Below are positions 25,362 to 33,442 of a stretch of DNA of 47,612 bases, piece by piece. Origin of the DNA: Desulfurobacteriaceae bacterium (GTDB lineage Bacteria; Aquificota; Aquificia; Desulfurobacteriales; Desulfurobacteriaceae); NCBI GenBank assembly GCA_027075275.1, contig JALTBO010000136.1:1-47612 (forward strand), read 5' to 3'. The notes under the pieces are model-generated. The model saw only the letters and a program-made list of their open reading frames with translations. It was not told the origin of the DNA and did no database searches. Position numbers and translations under genes: made by a program. The number at the start of each line of letters is the position of its first letter. Position 1 is the stretch's first letter.

Positions 25362-25380
25362 TTCCTCCGGTTCGGAGGAA
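25362..25380 (+). promoter_or_regulatory. perfect hairpin 11 bases after an in-frame TGA
   Basis: TTCCTCCG (25362-25369) pairs fully with CGGAGGAA (25373-25380) around the loop GTT. It lies between the two ferredoxin ORFs and ends exactly at the GTG of the second. No U-tract follows, so it is a poor terminator. It hides the only Shine-Dalgarno-like GGAGG of the second ORF. Its place after TGA, with a G first in the loop about 20 bases from the TGA, also fits remembered criteria for a bacterial SECIS element. Confidence 0.55.
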
Positions 25381-25695
25381 GTGGAGGTAAACGAGGAGGA
25401 GCTCCTCTCAGACGAGAACGGGAACTACGCCTACCTGACCCTCGGCGGAATACTCTACACTCCCACGTACCTAAAGGAGATAGACCATACAAAATGCCAG
25501 AACTGTGAAAAGTGCCTTGAACTTTGCGAAACGAGAGGACTTGACGAAAACGGAAACGTTATACCGGAATTCCCGGAGATCTGCTCCGGGTGCGGCCACT
25601 GCGGGAACATCTGCCCGGCCAAAAGTATAGAAGCCAAACCCATTCCTTTAGAAGAGATGAAAAGGAGAGTCAGAGCGAGGAAGAACTCCCGCTAA
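25381..25695 (+). CDS. FdxB-like ferredoxin, second unit
   Basis: This 104-residue ORF has the FdxB pattern GGILYTPTYLKEIDHTKC and two complete motifs, CQNCEKCLELC and CSGCGHCGNICP, so it should hold two [4Fe-4S] clusters. It aligns with the first unit across x-P-x-Y-x3-ID-x2-KC-x2-C-x2-C, so the two are related by duplication. Its only plausible start is GTG 25381, but GGAGG lies just two bases before it, too close for good initiation, and is inside a hairpin. It may be reached by translational coupling or by reading through the TGA at 25348. It ends overlapping the convergent gene by four bases. Confidence 0.8.
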   Translation: MEVNEEELLSDENGNYAYLTLGGILYTPTYLKEIDHTKCQNCEKCLELCETRGLDENGNVIPEFPEICSGCGHCGNICPAKSIEAKPIPLEEMKRRVRARKNSR

Positions 25696-26561
25696 CTGCA
25701 AACCGAGAGTTTCAACCCCAGCTCCTCAACAACCTTTTTAACATCTGGTTTTGAAGAAATTAACCTCTTCAACTCCTGAAGGCTTACAGGTCTTGGCGGG
25801 TTAAGTTCAACCTTTAAACAGGTTGGATTGTTTATGAATTCTTCTAAAGGTCTGCCGATTCTGTCATAAAGAAGTTCATCCTGAAAGCTCTGTTTTACCA
25901 TTGAGAGGAGCTCTCCTCTTATCTTATCAGGAGTGGTTCCTTCCTGTTTAGCTGCGTAGCTCAAGAAGGTTTCGTACAGCCCTCTGTTTTTAAACACTAT
26001 CTCAAGGCGTGAGAGTTCCCCTTTCTTCAAAATAGGATTAACGGTTGTTCTCCCCTCAAAGAACCTTTCAACGGTTCCGTAATCAAGGTTATCCACTCTG
26101 GCCTTCAGTAAAAGGTCACCCATCCCATTAAGGTTCAGGTAAAAGGAGGAGTCAAAATCCCCTCCGTTGAAACTGTAACTGCCGTCTAAATCAAAGTCAA
26201 AGTTTGATCTTCCTAAAAGCTCATCTAAAACCGGAAAATTCAGTCTGAAATCTCCATTCTTGACCACCACTCTCAGGTAAGGTGGAAACTTTTTCTCTCT
26301 GAAGTCAAACGGAAGGTCTATTATTAACTTCTGAAATCTACCGGAAAAGAGCCCTCCTTTAAAATCCAGTCCATCAATCTCCAAATCGTTAGGCCCAAGG
26401 CTGTAGTGGAACCGGGAGTAGGAAGTAGAGTAGGGAAGCTTTGAGAGGCGCCTGTCAAACTTCTCTTTCAACTTAACGTTTGCGTAGGCTTCAAGGGCAA
26501 AATAGAGAGAAATGAGGGCCGCAAATAGAAGAACTACGGCCAGAGCTACTTTCTTTTTCAT
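25692..26561 (-). CDS. membrane-anchored periplasmic protein, AsmA/DUF945-like
   Basis: An N-terminal signal anchor (KKKVALAVVLLFAALISLYFALEAYANV) leads to a beta-rich periplasmic region with repeated G-x-F/L-D-F strands (LEIDGLDFKGGLFSGRFQKLIIDLP, DGSYSFNGGDFDSSFYLNLNGMGDLLLKARVDNL). This looks like the AsmA/DUF945 type of lipid-transport-like proteins, but the match is loose. A helical C-terminal part follows. Its ATG overlaps the hemE stop by four bases. No catalytic residues are evident. Confidence 0.6.
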   Translation of the reverse strand: MKKKVALAVVLLFAALISLYFALEAYANVKLKEKFDRRLSKLPYSTSYSRFHYSLGPNDLEIDGLDFKGGLFSGRFQKLIIDLPFDFREKKFPPYLRVVVKNGDFRLNFPVLDELLGRSNFDFDLDGSYSFNGGDFDSSFYLNLNGMGDLLLKARVDNLDYGTVERFFEGRTTVNPILKKGELSRLEIVFKNRGLYETFLSYAAKQEGTTPDKIRGELLSMVKQSFQDELLYDRIGRPLEEFINNPTCLKVELNPPRPVSLQELKRLISSKPDVKKVVEELGLKLSVCS

Positions 26562-27604
26562 CTGCGGAGCTCCCGGCTCACTCTATGAACTGTTTCAACT
26601 AAAAACTTCGCCTTTTCTGGATCTGTTTTCGGAAGTATCCCATGTCCGAGGTTAAAAATGTGCCCCCGGGCTTTCATTCCCTCTTCCAGAATCTTCCTCA
26701 CTTTCTCCTCAATGGTCTTTTCATCTGCAAAGAGAGCTACAGGGTCAAGGTTCCCCTGTATAGACTTGTCAATTCTTTTAAGGGCAAAGGGAATCTCAGT
26801 TTTCCAGTCAAGCCCCAAAACATCTACGTTAAGCCTGTTGTTCACTTCTAAAAGGTGGCCGGCGTTCACGCCGAAGTGGATTATAGGAGTTTCAGGGTGC
26901 CGTTTCTTTAATTCATTTACAATTTTCTCTGTATAAGGAAAAACAAAGGTTTCGTAATCCTCCTTAGCAAGAACCCCCATCCAGGAGTCAAAAATCTGAA
27001 CGAGGTCAACTCCCGCTTTTATCTGAGCAGAGAGATACTCTATAACCGTATCTGTAAGCTTTGACATGAGAGCATCCCAGAGCTGTGGCCTGTTCCACAT
27101 CGTTGACTTGGCGGCGATGTAGTTCCTGGAGCTCCCCCCCTCCAACATGTAGCTTGCCAGTGTAAAGGGAGCTCCCGAAAAACCAATTAAAGGCCTGTCT
27201 GTAAGTCTCTTCTTAATTATCTGAATCGTCTCAAGAACGTAGGGTAAATCCCTCTCTGGTTCAGGAACTTTAAGCCTATCAACATCTTCTAAAGTTTCAA
27301 TCTTCGGCTCAAGAACAGGCCCTTTCCCTTCAACAAAGGAAACGTTAATTCCCATCTTCTCAACAGGAACGAGGATATCTGAGAAGAGAATCGCAGCGTC
27401 AACTCCAATCTCCTCTATGGGAATGAGGGTAACCTCTGCGGCAAGCTCTGGATTCCTGCACAGATCCATAAAAGAACCAGCCTTAGCTCTTATCTCCCTA
27501 TATCTGGCCGAGTACCTTCCCGCCTGCCTCATAATCCAGATAGGAGTATAGTCAGTCTTCTCTCCCTTTGCAGCCTTCAGAATGGGATGGTCTTTTAAAG
27601 ACAT
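26558..27604 (-). CDS. hemE: uroporphyrinogen decarboxylase
   Basis: HemE decarboxylates uroporphyrinogen III to coproporphyrinogen III. The signature PIWIMRQAGRYSARYRE near the N-terminus carries the substrate-binding Arg residues; GFSGAPFTLASYMLEGG and the closing IFNLGHGILPKT are also typical. I choose ATG 27604 over an upstream TTG at 27628: GGAGGAG sits four bases before it, and the protein then begins MSLKDHPILKAAKGE as family members do. The length is 348 residues. Its neighbour is an AhbC/AhbD-type enzyme, which bears on how haem is finished here. Confidence 0.96.
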   Translation of the reverse strand: MSLKDHPILKAAKGEKTDYTPIWIMRQAGRYSARYREIRAKAGSFMDLCRNPELAAEVTLIPIEEIGVDAAILFSDILVPVEKMGINVSFVEGKGPVLEPKIETLEDVDRLKVPEPERDLPYVLETIQIIKKRLTDRPLIGFSGAPFTLASYMLEGGSSRNYIAAKSTMWNRPQLWDALMSKLTDTVIEYLSAQIKAGVDLVQIFDSWMGVLAKEDYETFVFPYTEKIVNELKKRHPETPIIHFGVNAGHLLEVNNRLNVDVLGLDWKTEIPFALKRIDKSIQGNLDPVALFADEKTIEEKVRKILEEGMKARGHIFNLGHGILPKTDPEKAKFLVETVHRVSRELRR

Positions 27605-27660
27605 TCTCTCCTCCAGATGGATAATCAAAAGAAAAAGCGTTAATTAGCAAATGGAACGGA

Positions 27661-28776
27661 TTAAATCTGCTTTATCTTATTTAAGTCAATTCCCACTCTC
27701 ATCTTTACAGGAATGTAGGTGCAGATTGGGTCTTCGTGCATGTAGTCGCCGTGTTCCCAGTAGGCGCGGACTCTACAGCCGTTGCAGATTTTCACATATT
27801 CACAGCTTCCACACCTGCCCTTGTACTCCTCAATCTTTCTCATATCCTGCATTATTTTTGACTCAAACCAGGCCCTATGGAACGGAACGTCAAAGACATT
27901 AATATCTGAAATAGGGAAGTAGCTGCAGGGCCTTAACCAGCCGTGGCAGTCTATATAGGCAATAGACTGTCCTGCAACACAGCCCTTTCCACCGCCTGTT
28001 CCAAAGACAAGGTTTCTCCTCTTAAGGTCTAAACCGTCTCTTTTGGCGTTCTGGTAGAAGATCCTGTAGTAGTGAGGAGCACAGGTCGGGCGGACAAGTA
28101 TCGTATTGTCTCCCTTTAAAATCAGCTCCTTCTCAAGTTCGTAGTGCCAGTTGAGCCAGTACTCGGCCTCCTCAGCGTTGAGGAGCTCCGCATTTGCCTC
28201 CTCTCCTCTCCCAACAGGCAGAACGATGAACATATACCAGGCCTTTGCTCCAAGCTCCCTTGCCTTTTTGTAAACGTTTGGAATATCAAAGGCGTTCCTC
28301 TTTGTAAAGGAGGAGTTAATTAAGAAAGGTATTCCGTGCTTGTTGAAGAGCTCTGCCGCCTTTATAACTCCCTCGTAGGCTCCAGGCTGCTTCCTGAAGT
28401 CGTCGTGGATTTCAGGAGTTGAACCGTCTAAAGAGAGGGAAACCATTTTTATTCCGACTTCCTTCATCCTGCGACATACTTCATCGTCAACGAGGGTTCC
28501 GTTCGTGGCTATACACATTCTAAAGCCGAGTTTAGTTCCGTATTCTGCAAGCTCCCAGATATCTTCCCGAAGGAGAGGCTCTCCTCCTGTTAAAACAACT
28601 GTAGGCTTTGAGAGTTTTGCTATATCGTCAAGGAGTTTTTTACCATCTTCAGTTGAGAAATCTCCCTGTTCTGATTCCATAGTTGAAGCAGAGCGGCAAT
28701 GAATACAGTTAAGGTTGCAGCGCCTCGTAATCTCCCAGGCTATCCACTTGGGCAGAAACTCCTCTTTTACGGCCAT
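27661..28776 (-). CDS. radical SAM/SPASM protein of the AhbC/AhbD haem-synthesis type
   Basis: The radical SAM site is Cys20, Cys24 and Cys27 in [21 protein letters not shown], with [13 protein letters not shown] after it. The C-terminal SPASM-like part has [24 protein letters not shown], then [18 protein letters not shown] and EDPICTY, supplying ligands for auxiliary clusters. This arrangement is close to AhbC (didecarboxysiroheme deacetylase) and AhbD (iron-coproporphyrin decarboxylase) as I remember them. Its position beside hemE favours a haem role. I cannot decide between AhbC, AhbD and an SPASM peptide-modifying enzyme. ATG has AAAGGAG upstream. Confidence 0.75.
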   Translation of the reverse strand: MAVKEEFLPKWIAWEITRRCNLNCIHCRSASTMESEQGDFSTEDGKKLLDDIAKLSKPTVVLTGGEPLLREDIWELAEYGTKLGFRMCIATNGTLVDDEVCRRMKEVGIKMVSLSLDGSTPEIHDDFRKQPGAYEGVIKAAELFNKHGIPFLINSSFTKRNAFDIPNVYKKARELGAKAWYMFIVLPVGRGEEANAELLNAEEAEYWLNWHYELEKELILKGDNTILVRPTCAPHYYRIFYQNAKRDGLDLKRRNLVFGTGGGKGCVAGQSIAYIDCHGWLRPCSYFPISDINVFDVPFHRAWFESKIMQDMRKIEEYKGRCGSCEYVKICNGCRVRAYWEHGDYMHEDPICTYIPVKMRVGIDLNKIKQI

Positions 28777-28819
28777 TTTAAACTCCTTTTGCAGTTTTAA
28801 AGATTATACACAGCTGAAT

Positions 28820-29908
28820 TTAATCAGCCTTTGCAAGCTCCTCAATCTTCTGGGCCTGTTCGGCCGCTGCAAGGGCGTCTATCATCTCGTCTAAATCGCC
28901 GTCTAAGAACTCCTGCAAGTTGTAGAGGGTAAGCTTTATCCTGTGGTCTGTCACCCTTCCCTCGGGGAAGTTATAAGTCCTTATCTTCTCACTCCTGTCT
29001 CCGCTTCCAACCTGAGAGCGGCGGGCAGAGTCAAGTTTTTCTTTCTGCTCCCTCTCGTAGAGCTCCTTCAATCTCGCCCTTAAGATTTTCATCGCCTTAA
29101 TCCTGTTCTGAATCTGGGAACGCTCGTTTGAGCAGGTAACCACAATTCCCGTTGGGATGTGGGTGATGCGGACGGCAGAGTCTGTTGTGTTGACGTGCTG
29201 TCCGCCGGCACCGGAAGAGCGGTAGGTGTCTATCTTCAGGTCTTTTTCGTTTATCTCAATGTCAACCTCTTCAGCCTCGGGAAGGATTGCAACAGTAGCG
29301 GTTGAAGTGTGAATCCTTCCGCCGGACTCTGTAACGGGAATCCTCTGAACCCTGTGGACGCCGGATTCATATTTAAGCCTTGAGTAGGCTCCCTTACCGG
29401 AAATCATTGCAATTACCTCTTTAAAACCGCCGAGCCCCGTTTCGTTGAGAGAAAGGATTTCAACCTTCCAGCCTTTCCTCTCTGCGTAGCGGGAGTACAT
29501 GCGGAAAAGATCTTGAGCAAAGAGGGCCGCTTCCTCTCCGCCGGCTCCTGCCCTTATTTCCAGAATAACGTTCTTCTCATCGTTTGGATCTTTCGGAATC
29601 AGGAGTTTCTTAAGCTCTTCCTCTAACCTTTCAACCTTCTTCTCAAGCTCCTTCTTCTCCTCCTTTGCAAGTTCCACAAGCTCGTCGTCCTCTCCAGCCT
29701 CTATCATCTCAACGGCTTCGGCTATTCCCTCTTTCGCTTTTTTATACTCCATGTAGGTGTCGTAGATGGGCTGGAGCTCCTTGTGCTCCCTTGCAAGTGC
29801 CTGAAACTTCTTCTGGTCGGAGATAACTTCAGGCTTCCCCAAGCTTTCCTCTATCTCTTTAAACTTTTTAGCGATATTCTCAAGCCTTGTTTCAATGGCC
29901 TTCTCCAT
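28820..29908 (-). CDS. prfA: peptide chain release factor 1
   Basis: This class I release factor reads UAA and UAG. The codon-recognition tripeptide is Pro-Val-Thr (191-193, PxT type), which marks RF1 rather than RF2. The catalytic GGQ is at 235-237 in [10 protein letters not shown]. An N-terminal coiled-coil domain (about 1-110) and the 362-residue length are normal. ATG has GAGGGG upstream. RF1 does not read UGA, so it would not compete at the in-frame TGA at 25348; RF2 would. Confidence 0.97.
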   Translation of the reverse strand: MEKAIETRLENIAKKFKEIEESLGKPEVISDQKKFQALAREHKELQPIYDTYMEYKKAKEGIAEAVEMIEAGEDDELVELAKEEKKELEKKVERLEEELKKLLIPKDPNDEKNVILEIRAGAGGEEAALFAQDLFRMYSRYAERKGWKVEILSLNETGLGGFKEVIAMISGKGAYSRLKYESGVHRVQRIPVTESGGRIHTSTATVAILPEAEEVDIEINEKDLKIDTYRSSGAGGQHVNTTDSAVRITHIPTGIVVTCSNERSQIQNRIKAMKILRARLKELYEREQKEKLDSARRSQVGSGDRSEKIRTYNFPEGRVTDHRIKLTLYNLQEFLDGDLDEMIDALAAAEQAQKIEELAKAD

Positions 29909-29948
29909 AACAACCCCTCAATTCTGTTTTCGCCATAAAAGATTAACC

Positions 29949-29956
29949 TATAAAAT
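29949..29956 (+). promoter_or_regulatory. possible -10 for the Cys-rich lipoprotein
   Basis: TATAAAAT lies about 33 bases before ATG 29988 in the gap divergent to prfA. The expected -35 position (GTTTTC) is a poor match, so this is only suggestive. Confidence 0.3.
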
Positions 29957-29987
29957 AGTTTTTCAAGGACAGAAAACGGAGGAAGAT

Positions 29988-30584
29988 ATGAAAAAACTGC
30001 TTTTAACTGCCGCTCTGTTTCCCCTTCTTATCTCCTGCGGAGGTCCGGAGTTCAGCGTAGGTTACAGATACGTTCCTCCCAAAGGAGATAAGGAATGCCT
30101 CAAGTCATGCCAGGAAAAGTTTACAAAGTGTCAGGAGAAGTGCTTAGAAAATAGGGAAAAGTGCCTGAAGGACGTTAGAATAAGGGCAGAGGCCATCTAC
30201 CAGAAGGAGCTTGACGTCTACCAAAAAGAACTCTCTGCCTACAACAGGGCCTATGAGAACTACCAGAGAAATCTACTTGACTGGAACAACAACTACAGGA
30301 AACTCTACAGAGATTACCTCTACTTTAAAAAAGCCTGTAAGAAAACAAAAGACTACTACGCCTGCGACAGGAGAGACCAGCTTGAAGAGGCCTTAGATAC
30401 ACTCAACAACACGAAACCGACTCCCCCCACTCAACCCAAGAAGCCAGATCTTCAGGAGATTGTTTCACAACTATCATCTGCCTGCTATACAGACTGCAGC
30501 TGTAAAGAGACTTACAACACCTGCTTTACCTCCTGCGGAGGAAAGATAATTCCATACAAGTTCTGCGTTAAAAACTGTAAGTAG
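29988..30584 (+). CDS. Cys-rich lipoprotein with repeated CX3C pairs and coiled coil
   Basis: This 198-residue lipoprotein has signal and lipobox MKKLLLTAALFPLLISC, cleaved before Cys17. I choose ATG 29988 because ACGGAGGAAG is ideally placed. After a short linker come CLKSC-x6-CQEKC-x6-C, a long Tyr/Lys/Glu-rich coiled coil with one CX8C pair, a Pro/Thr linker, and a second Cys cluster: CYTDCSC, CFTSC and CVKNC. The twin CX3C spacing suggests a helical hairpin held by disulfides, or a metal or haem-like site. No family is recognised. An anaerobe with a periplasmic protein of this many Cys is notable. Confidence 0.75.
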   Translation: MKKLLLTAALFPLLISCGGPEFSVGYRYVPPKGDKECLKSCQEKFTKCQEKCLENREKCLKDVRIRAEAIYQKELDVYQKELSAYNRAYENYQRNLLDWNNNYRKLYRDYLYFKKACKKTKDYYACDRRDQLEEALDTLNNTKPTPPTQPKKPDLQEIVSQLSSACYTDCSCKETYNTCFTSCGGKIIPYKFCVKNCK

Positions 30585-30592
30585 AGGTTGAG

Positions 30593-30976
30593 ATGGAGAT
30601 TAAGACGCACCAGAAGATTGACAGGGAGATTTCCGGAGAGCCTGTAGAGGTTAAAGAGGGCTACGCCAGAGTTGTTCTGAAGACAAAACCCTTTATGGCC
30701 GCAGATGAAAAGGGTTTAGTCCACGGCGGCTTCCTTTTCTCCGCGGCAGACTACGCAGCAATGCTCTCTGTAAACCACCCCAACGTAGTTTTAGGCTTTG
30801 CAGAGGTTTCGTTTTTAAAGCCTGTAAAGGTTGGAGACACAGTTGAGTTCGTTGCAGAAGGGGAAACTGGAAACAAGAAACGGGTTGTTGACGTTGTAGG
30901 CTACAGAGATGGAGAGGAAGTTTTCAAAGGACGGTTTACCTGCTTCGTTCCGTCAAAACACGTCCTTGACCGTTAG
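30593..30976 (+). CDS. hotdog-fold thioesterase, PaaI-like
   Basis: This is a 127-residue hotdog protein. The long-helix motif LVHGGFLFSAADYAAMLSVN matches acyl-CoA thioesterases of the PaaI group, followed by AEVSFLKPVKVGDTVEFVAEGE and a closing strand VFKGRFTCFV. Substrates in this family are short or aromatic acyl-CoAs and cannot be predicted. It begins nine bases after the lipoprotein stop with GAGG upstream. The following ORF overlaps its 3' end. Confidence 0.8.
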   Translation: MEIKTHQKIDREISGEPVEVKEGYARVVLKTKPFMAADEKGLVHGGFLFSAADYAAMLSVNHPNVVLGFAEVSFLKPVKVGDTVEFVAEGETGNKKRVVDVVGYRDGEEVFKGRFTCFVPSKHVLDR

Positions 30977-31886
30977 CAAGGAAGTTCTGGAAGAGGCGGA
31001 AAAGGAAGGGAGCTCCCGCGAGTTCTTCTTCAAGTTAGTGGAGCTCCTTACAGGTTTAAAGCGGAGCGAGGTAAAAGAGCTGAACCACGAGAAGCTCATA
31101 AAGGAGATAGTTAAGGCCAACCGTTTAGAGGAGTTTTTCTTCCCCTCAAAGAGCAAGAACATCTACAGCGCCCTCAGAAAGGCGTTCAGGCTGAGAGAGA
31201 GAACAGAAGTTGAGAGGGAGTGGAACAGTAAGATTAAGAACTGGCGGGAGGAGTTTGAGGAGAAGCTCCACAGGGCGGCAAGCAGGTATCTGTTAGCAGT
31301 TGAAAACTGGGAGCTGATGAGGGAGCTCTACAGGAAGGAGTGGCTCCTGCCGTCGGATGTTCTCAACAGATTTAAGGGAAAAACTGAGAAATTTAAAGAC
31401 TGGATAGCAAAAATCTCAACAGAGGAGTTCCTGGAAAAAAAGGTTGAGAGGTGGCTGGAGCTCCCTCCATTTAAAAGGCGTGAGAAGATAGTTAGAGACA
31501 TTCTAAAAGCTTATCAGCTCAACTGTTTAGAGCTTGGAATCTACAGCCTCTTTCCCCTCTCCGAAGGCGTTGTGTGGGATGCTTTTGTAAGGGAGAACAC
31601 CTTAGAGGCAGACATTGAATCCCTCATGAGGAAGAGAAACAGGAAGTTCGTAACGATTCAGTATGCCGTGAAGCTGATTGTTGAAAGGGTCTTCTCGGAA
31701 GAGGAGATTCCTCCCTTTTTAGACTGGCACCCCTTTGTTGACTACAGGGAGGGGACGTTAAACCGCCACGCTATTCAGCACGGAGTTGCCGTAAACTTTG
31801 GGACTAAAGAGAACTTCCTGAAGCCCTTTTACTTTGTAGATTTTCTCTCTGAAATTATCGGCTACCTCCTTGAAAGTAAACAGTAA
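30909..31886 (+). CDS. unrecognised protein with C-terminal NRHxIxHG motif
   Basis: I do not recognise this protein. It is highly charged, helical and about 305-325 residues long. The start is uncertain: ATG 30909 overlaps the thioesterase by 68 bases, while TTG 30966 gives a smaller overlap but lacks a ribosome site. The C-terminus [38 protein letters not shown] has the R-x-x-I-x-HG pattern seen in HEPN-like and Abi-type proteins, so a role in RNA cleavage or phage defence is conceivable but unproven. Three GGAGCTCC copies lie in it. Its 3' end overlaps the convergent kinase gene by 32 bases. Confidence 0.6.
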   Translation: MERKFSKDGLPASFRQNTSLTVSKEVLEEAEKEGSSREFFFKLVELLTGLKRSEVKELNHEKLIKEIVKANRLEEFFFPSKSKNIYSALRKAFRLRERTEVEREWNSKIKNWREEFEEKLHRAASRYLLAVENWELMRELYRKEWLLPSDVLNRFKGKTEKFKDWIAKISTEEFLEKKVERWLELPPFKRREKIVRDILKAYQLNCLELGIYSLFPLSEGVVWDAFVRENTLEADIESLMRKRNRKFVTIQYAVKLIVERVFSEEEIPPFLDWHPFVDYREGTLNRHAIQHGVAVNFGTKENFLKPFYFVDFLSEIIGYLLESKQ

Positions 31887-32775
31887 AGACAGAACCTTTC
31901 CCTTCTTGAGACTCCACTTCAACCTTCCAGCCGTGGAAACGGGCAATTTCTTTAACTACCGAAAGGCCGATGCCTGAGCCGGAGCTCCCCTCGCCCTTAA
32001 CAAACCTCTCAAAGATTCTCGGGAGGAAATTCTTTGGTATCCCTTTTCCCGTATCTGAAATCCTCAAAAACTCCGAAGTGAGCTCAACTTCTACCCTACC
32101 CTGTTCTGTAAACTTCAGAGCATTATCTATTAAGTTTCTCAAAAGCTGCTGAAACAGGACTTTATCTGCCGGAAGGCTCACATCTTCAAGGAAATAGCGG
32201 AGCTCCACCCCCTTTTCCTCCGCCCTTTCTCTAAAAGAGGCAATAACCTCTTCCGCTAAAGGCCTCAGGTTTACCCACTCAAAAGCAGAAACCCTGGAAG
32301 AAAACAGATTTCTGATGCCAGAAAGTATAGACTCTATCTTTCCGGCCTTTTCGTAGATCTCCCTTACTGCGTCGGGCTCTGAACACTCACCGTAGAGCAG
32401 GAGGAACTCTGCGTTTCCCTTTATGGCTGTCAGAGGAGTTTTTATCTCGTGAGAGAGGGTTGAAACAACGCTCCTTTTAATCTCGTCAAGCTCAACCTCA
32501 AGCGTAATGTCTTTTTTTAGAGCTACAATAAGGTCTCCAACCCTTGAGAGCTTCAGAAGGAATGTTCTCTCCCCTTCTGTAAAACTTGCGGAGCTCTCCC
32601 CTTCCCTTACAGCCTCTTCAAAAGCCCTTACAACCTCCTGAAACGGGTAAACGTCCCATATCTTCAGAAAGCGCTCTCCAACAACAAACCCTTTTAAATC
32701 AACAACCTTTATCTCAGGAAACTTACTCTGGAGCTCCCTCAACCAGCCTGTATCCAACTCCCCAAACCGTCTCAA
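31855..32775 (-). CDS. PhoR-like sensor histidine kinase, soluble
   Basis: This is a 306-residue kinase with no membrane segment. A short PAS-like N-terminal part (to about 90) precedes [20 protein letters not shown] with the phospho-acceptor His109. The ATPase domain follows: [16 protein letters not shown] (N-box), ISDTGKGIP (G1), [21 protein letters not shown] (F- and G2-boxes). TTG 32775 is chosen for its AGGAG site, giving a 53-base overlap with the regulator gene. Lacking membrane helices, it must sense a cytoplasmic signal or a partner protein. Confidence 0.88.
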   Translation of the reverse strand: MRRFGELDTGWLRELQSKFPEIKVVDLKGFVVGERFLKIWDVYPFQEVVRAFEEAVREGESSASFTEGERTFLLKLSRVGDLIVALKKDITLEVELDEIKRSVVSTLSHEIKTPLTAIKGNAEFLLLYGECSEPDAVREIYEKAGKIESILSGIRNLFSSRVSAFEWVNLRPLAEEVIASFRERAEEKGVELRYFLEDVSLPADKVLFQQLLRNLIDNALKFTEQGRVEVELTSEFLRISDTGKGIPKNFLPRIFERFVKGEGSSGSGIGLSVVKEIARFHGWKVEVESQEGKGSVFTVYFQGGSR

Positions 32776-33382
32776 TCCTGTCTCCTATCTTATCCCTCAG
32801 GTGTTTTACGTGAACGTCAACAACCCTCTTTGAAACGGCCTCCCCCTTCCACACTTTCTGAAGGAGCTCCTCCTTTGAAACAACCTTTCCCCTGTTTTCT
32901 AGAAGAACTCTGAGGAGCTCCCTCTCCCTGCCCGTCAGTTTAACCTCCTTCCCGTCAACAAGAGCTCCAACGTCTGTTATCACTATTCCGGAAGGCTCAG
33001 GAGCAAGTAAAACCTTACCTCTACGCCTCAAAAGTGCCCTTAAACGGGCAAGGAGCTCCCTTATACCGAAGGGCTTTGTCAGGTAGTCGTCTGCTCCGCT
33101 GTCAAGCCCCTTTACCTTATCGTCTTCCTCAGAGAGAGCAGTAAGCATCAGAACCGGAACATCGTATCCCCTTTCCCTTAAAAATCTGCACGCTTCCACT
33201 CCGTTAATACCCGGAAGCATCACGTCTAAAATAACAGCGTCAAATTCCTCCCCGTAGTCAAAAACGGCACTGAGAAACCTCTCGGCCGTTGAAAACTCTC
33301 TGACAGAAAACCCCTCTTTAATCAGAACCCGCTTTAAAAGGTTTACAATAGAGAGGTCATCCTCAACAACTGCTACTCTCAA
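32723..33382 (-). CDS. OmpR/PhoB-family response regulator
   Basis: The receiver domain has acidic residues EDD (7-9), Asp53 in [10 protein letters not shown], Thr in [10 protein letters not shown] and Lys in YLTKPFG. The winged-helix effector domain is typical: [30 protein letters not shown] and [14 protein letters not shown], ending [15 protein letters not shown] start with GGAGGAG three bases upstream. It precedes and overlaps its kinase gene. Direct and inverted TTAAGG repeats in the intergenic gap just upstream could be its own binding sites. Confidence 0.93.
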   Translation of the reverse strand: MRVAVVEDDLSIVNLLKRVLIKEGFSVREFSTAERFLSAVFDYGEEFDAVILDVMLPGINGVEACRFLRERGYDVPVLMLTALSEEDDKVKGLDSGADDYLTKPFGIRELLARLRALLRRRGKVLLAPEPSGIVITDVGALVDGKEVKLTGRERELLRVLLENRGKVVSKEELLQKVWKGEAVSKRVVDVHVKHLRDKIGDRIETVWGVGYRLVEGAPE

Positions 33383-33400
33383 GGCTCCTCCGGAACTACA

Positions 33401-33442
33401 TTAAGGTTTAAAATAGGACAAAAACCTTAAGGAACTGTTAAG
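33401..33442. promoter_or_regulatory. TTAAGG repeats between the regulator and a divergent gene
   Basis: TTAAGGTTT (33401-33409) and AAACCTTAA (33422-33430) form a 9-bp inverted repeat. In addition TTAAG occurs at 33427 and 33438, an 11-base phase typical of OmpR/PhoB direct-repeat sites. It lies between the response regulator and the divergent 84-aa gene. Confidence 0.4.

Noticed and set aside
25362-25380. The hairpin as a simple intrinsic terminator of the first ferredoxin gene
   Set aside because: No U-tract follows; the sequence after the stem is GTGGAGG, the start of the second ferredoxin.
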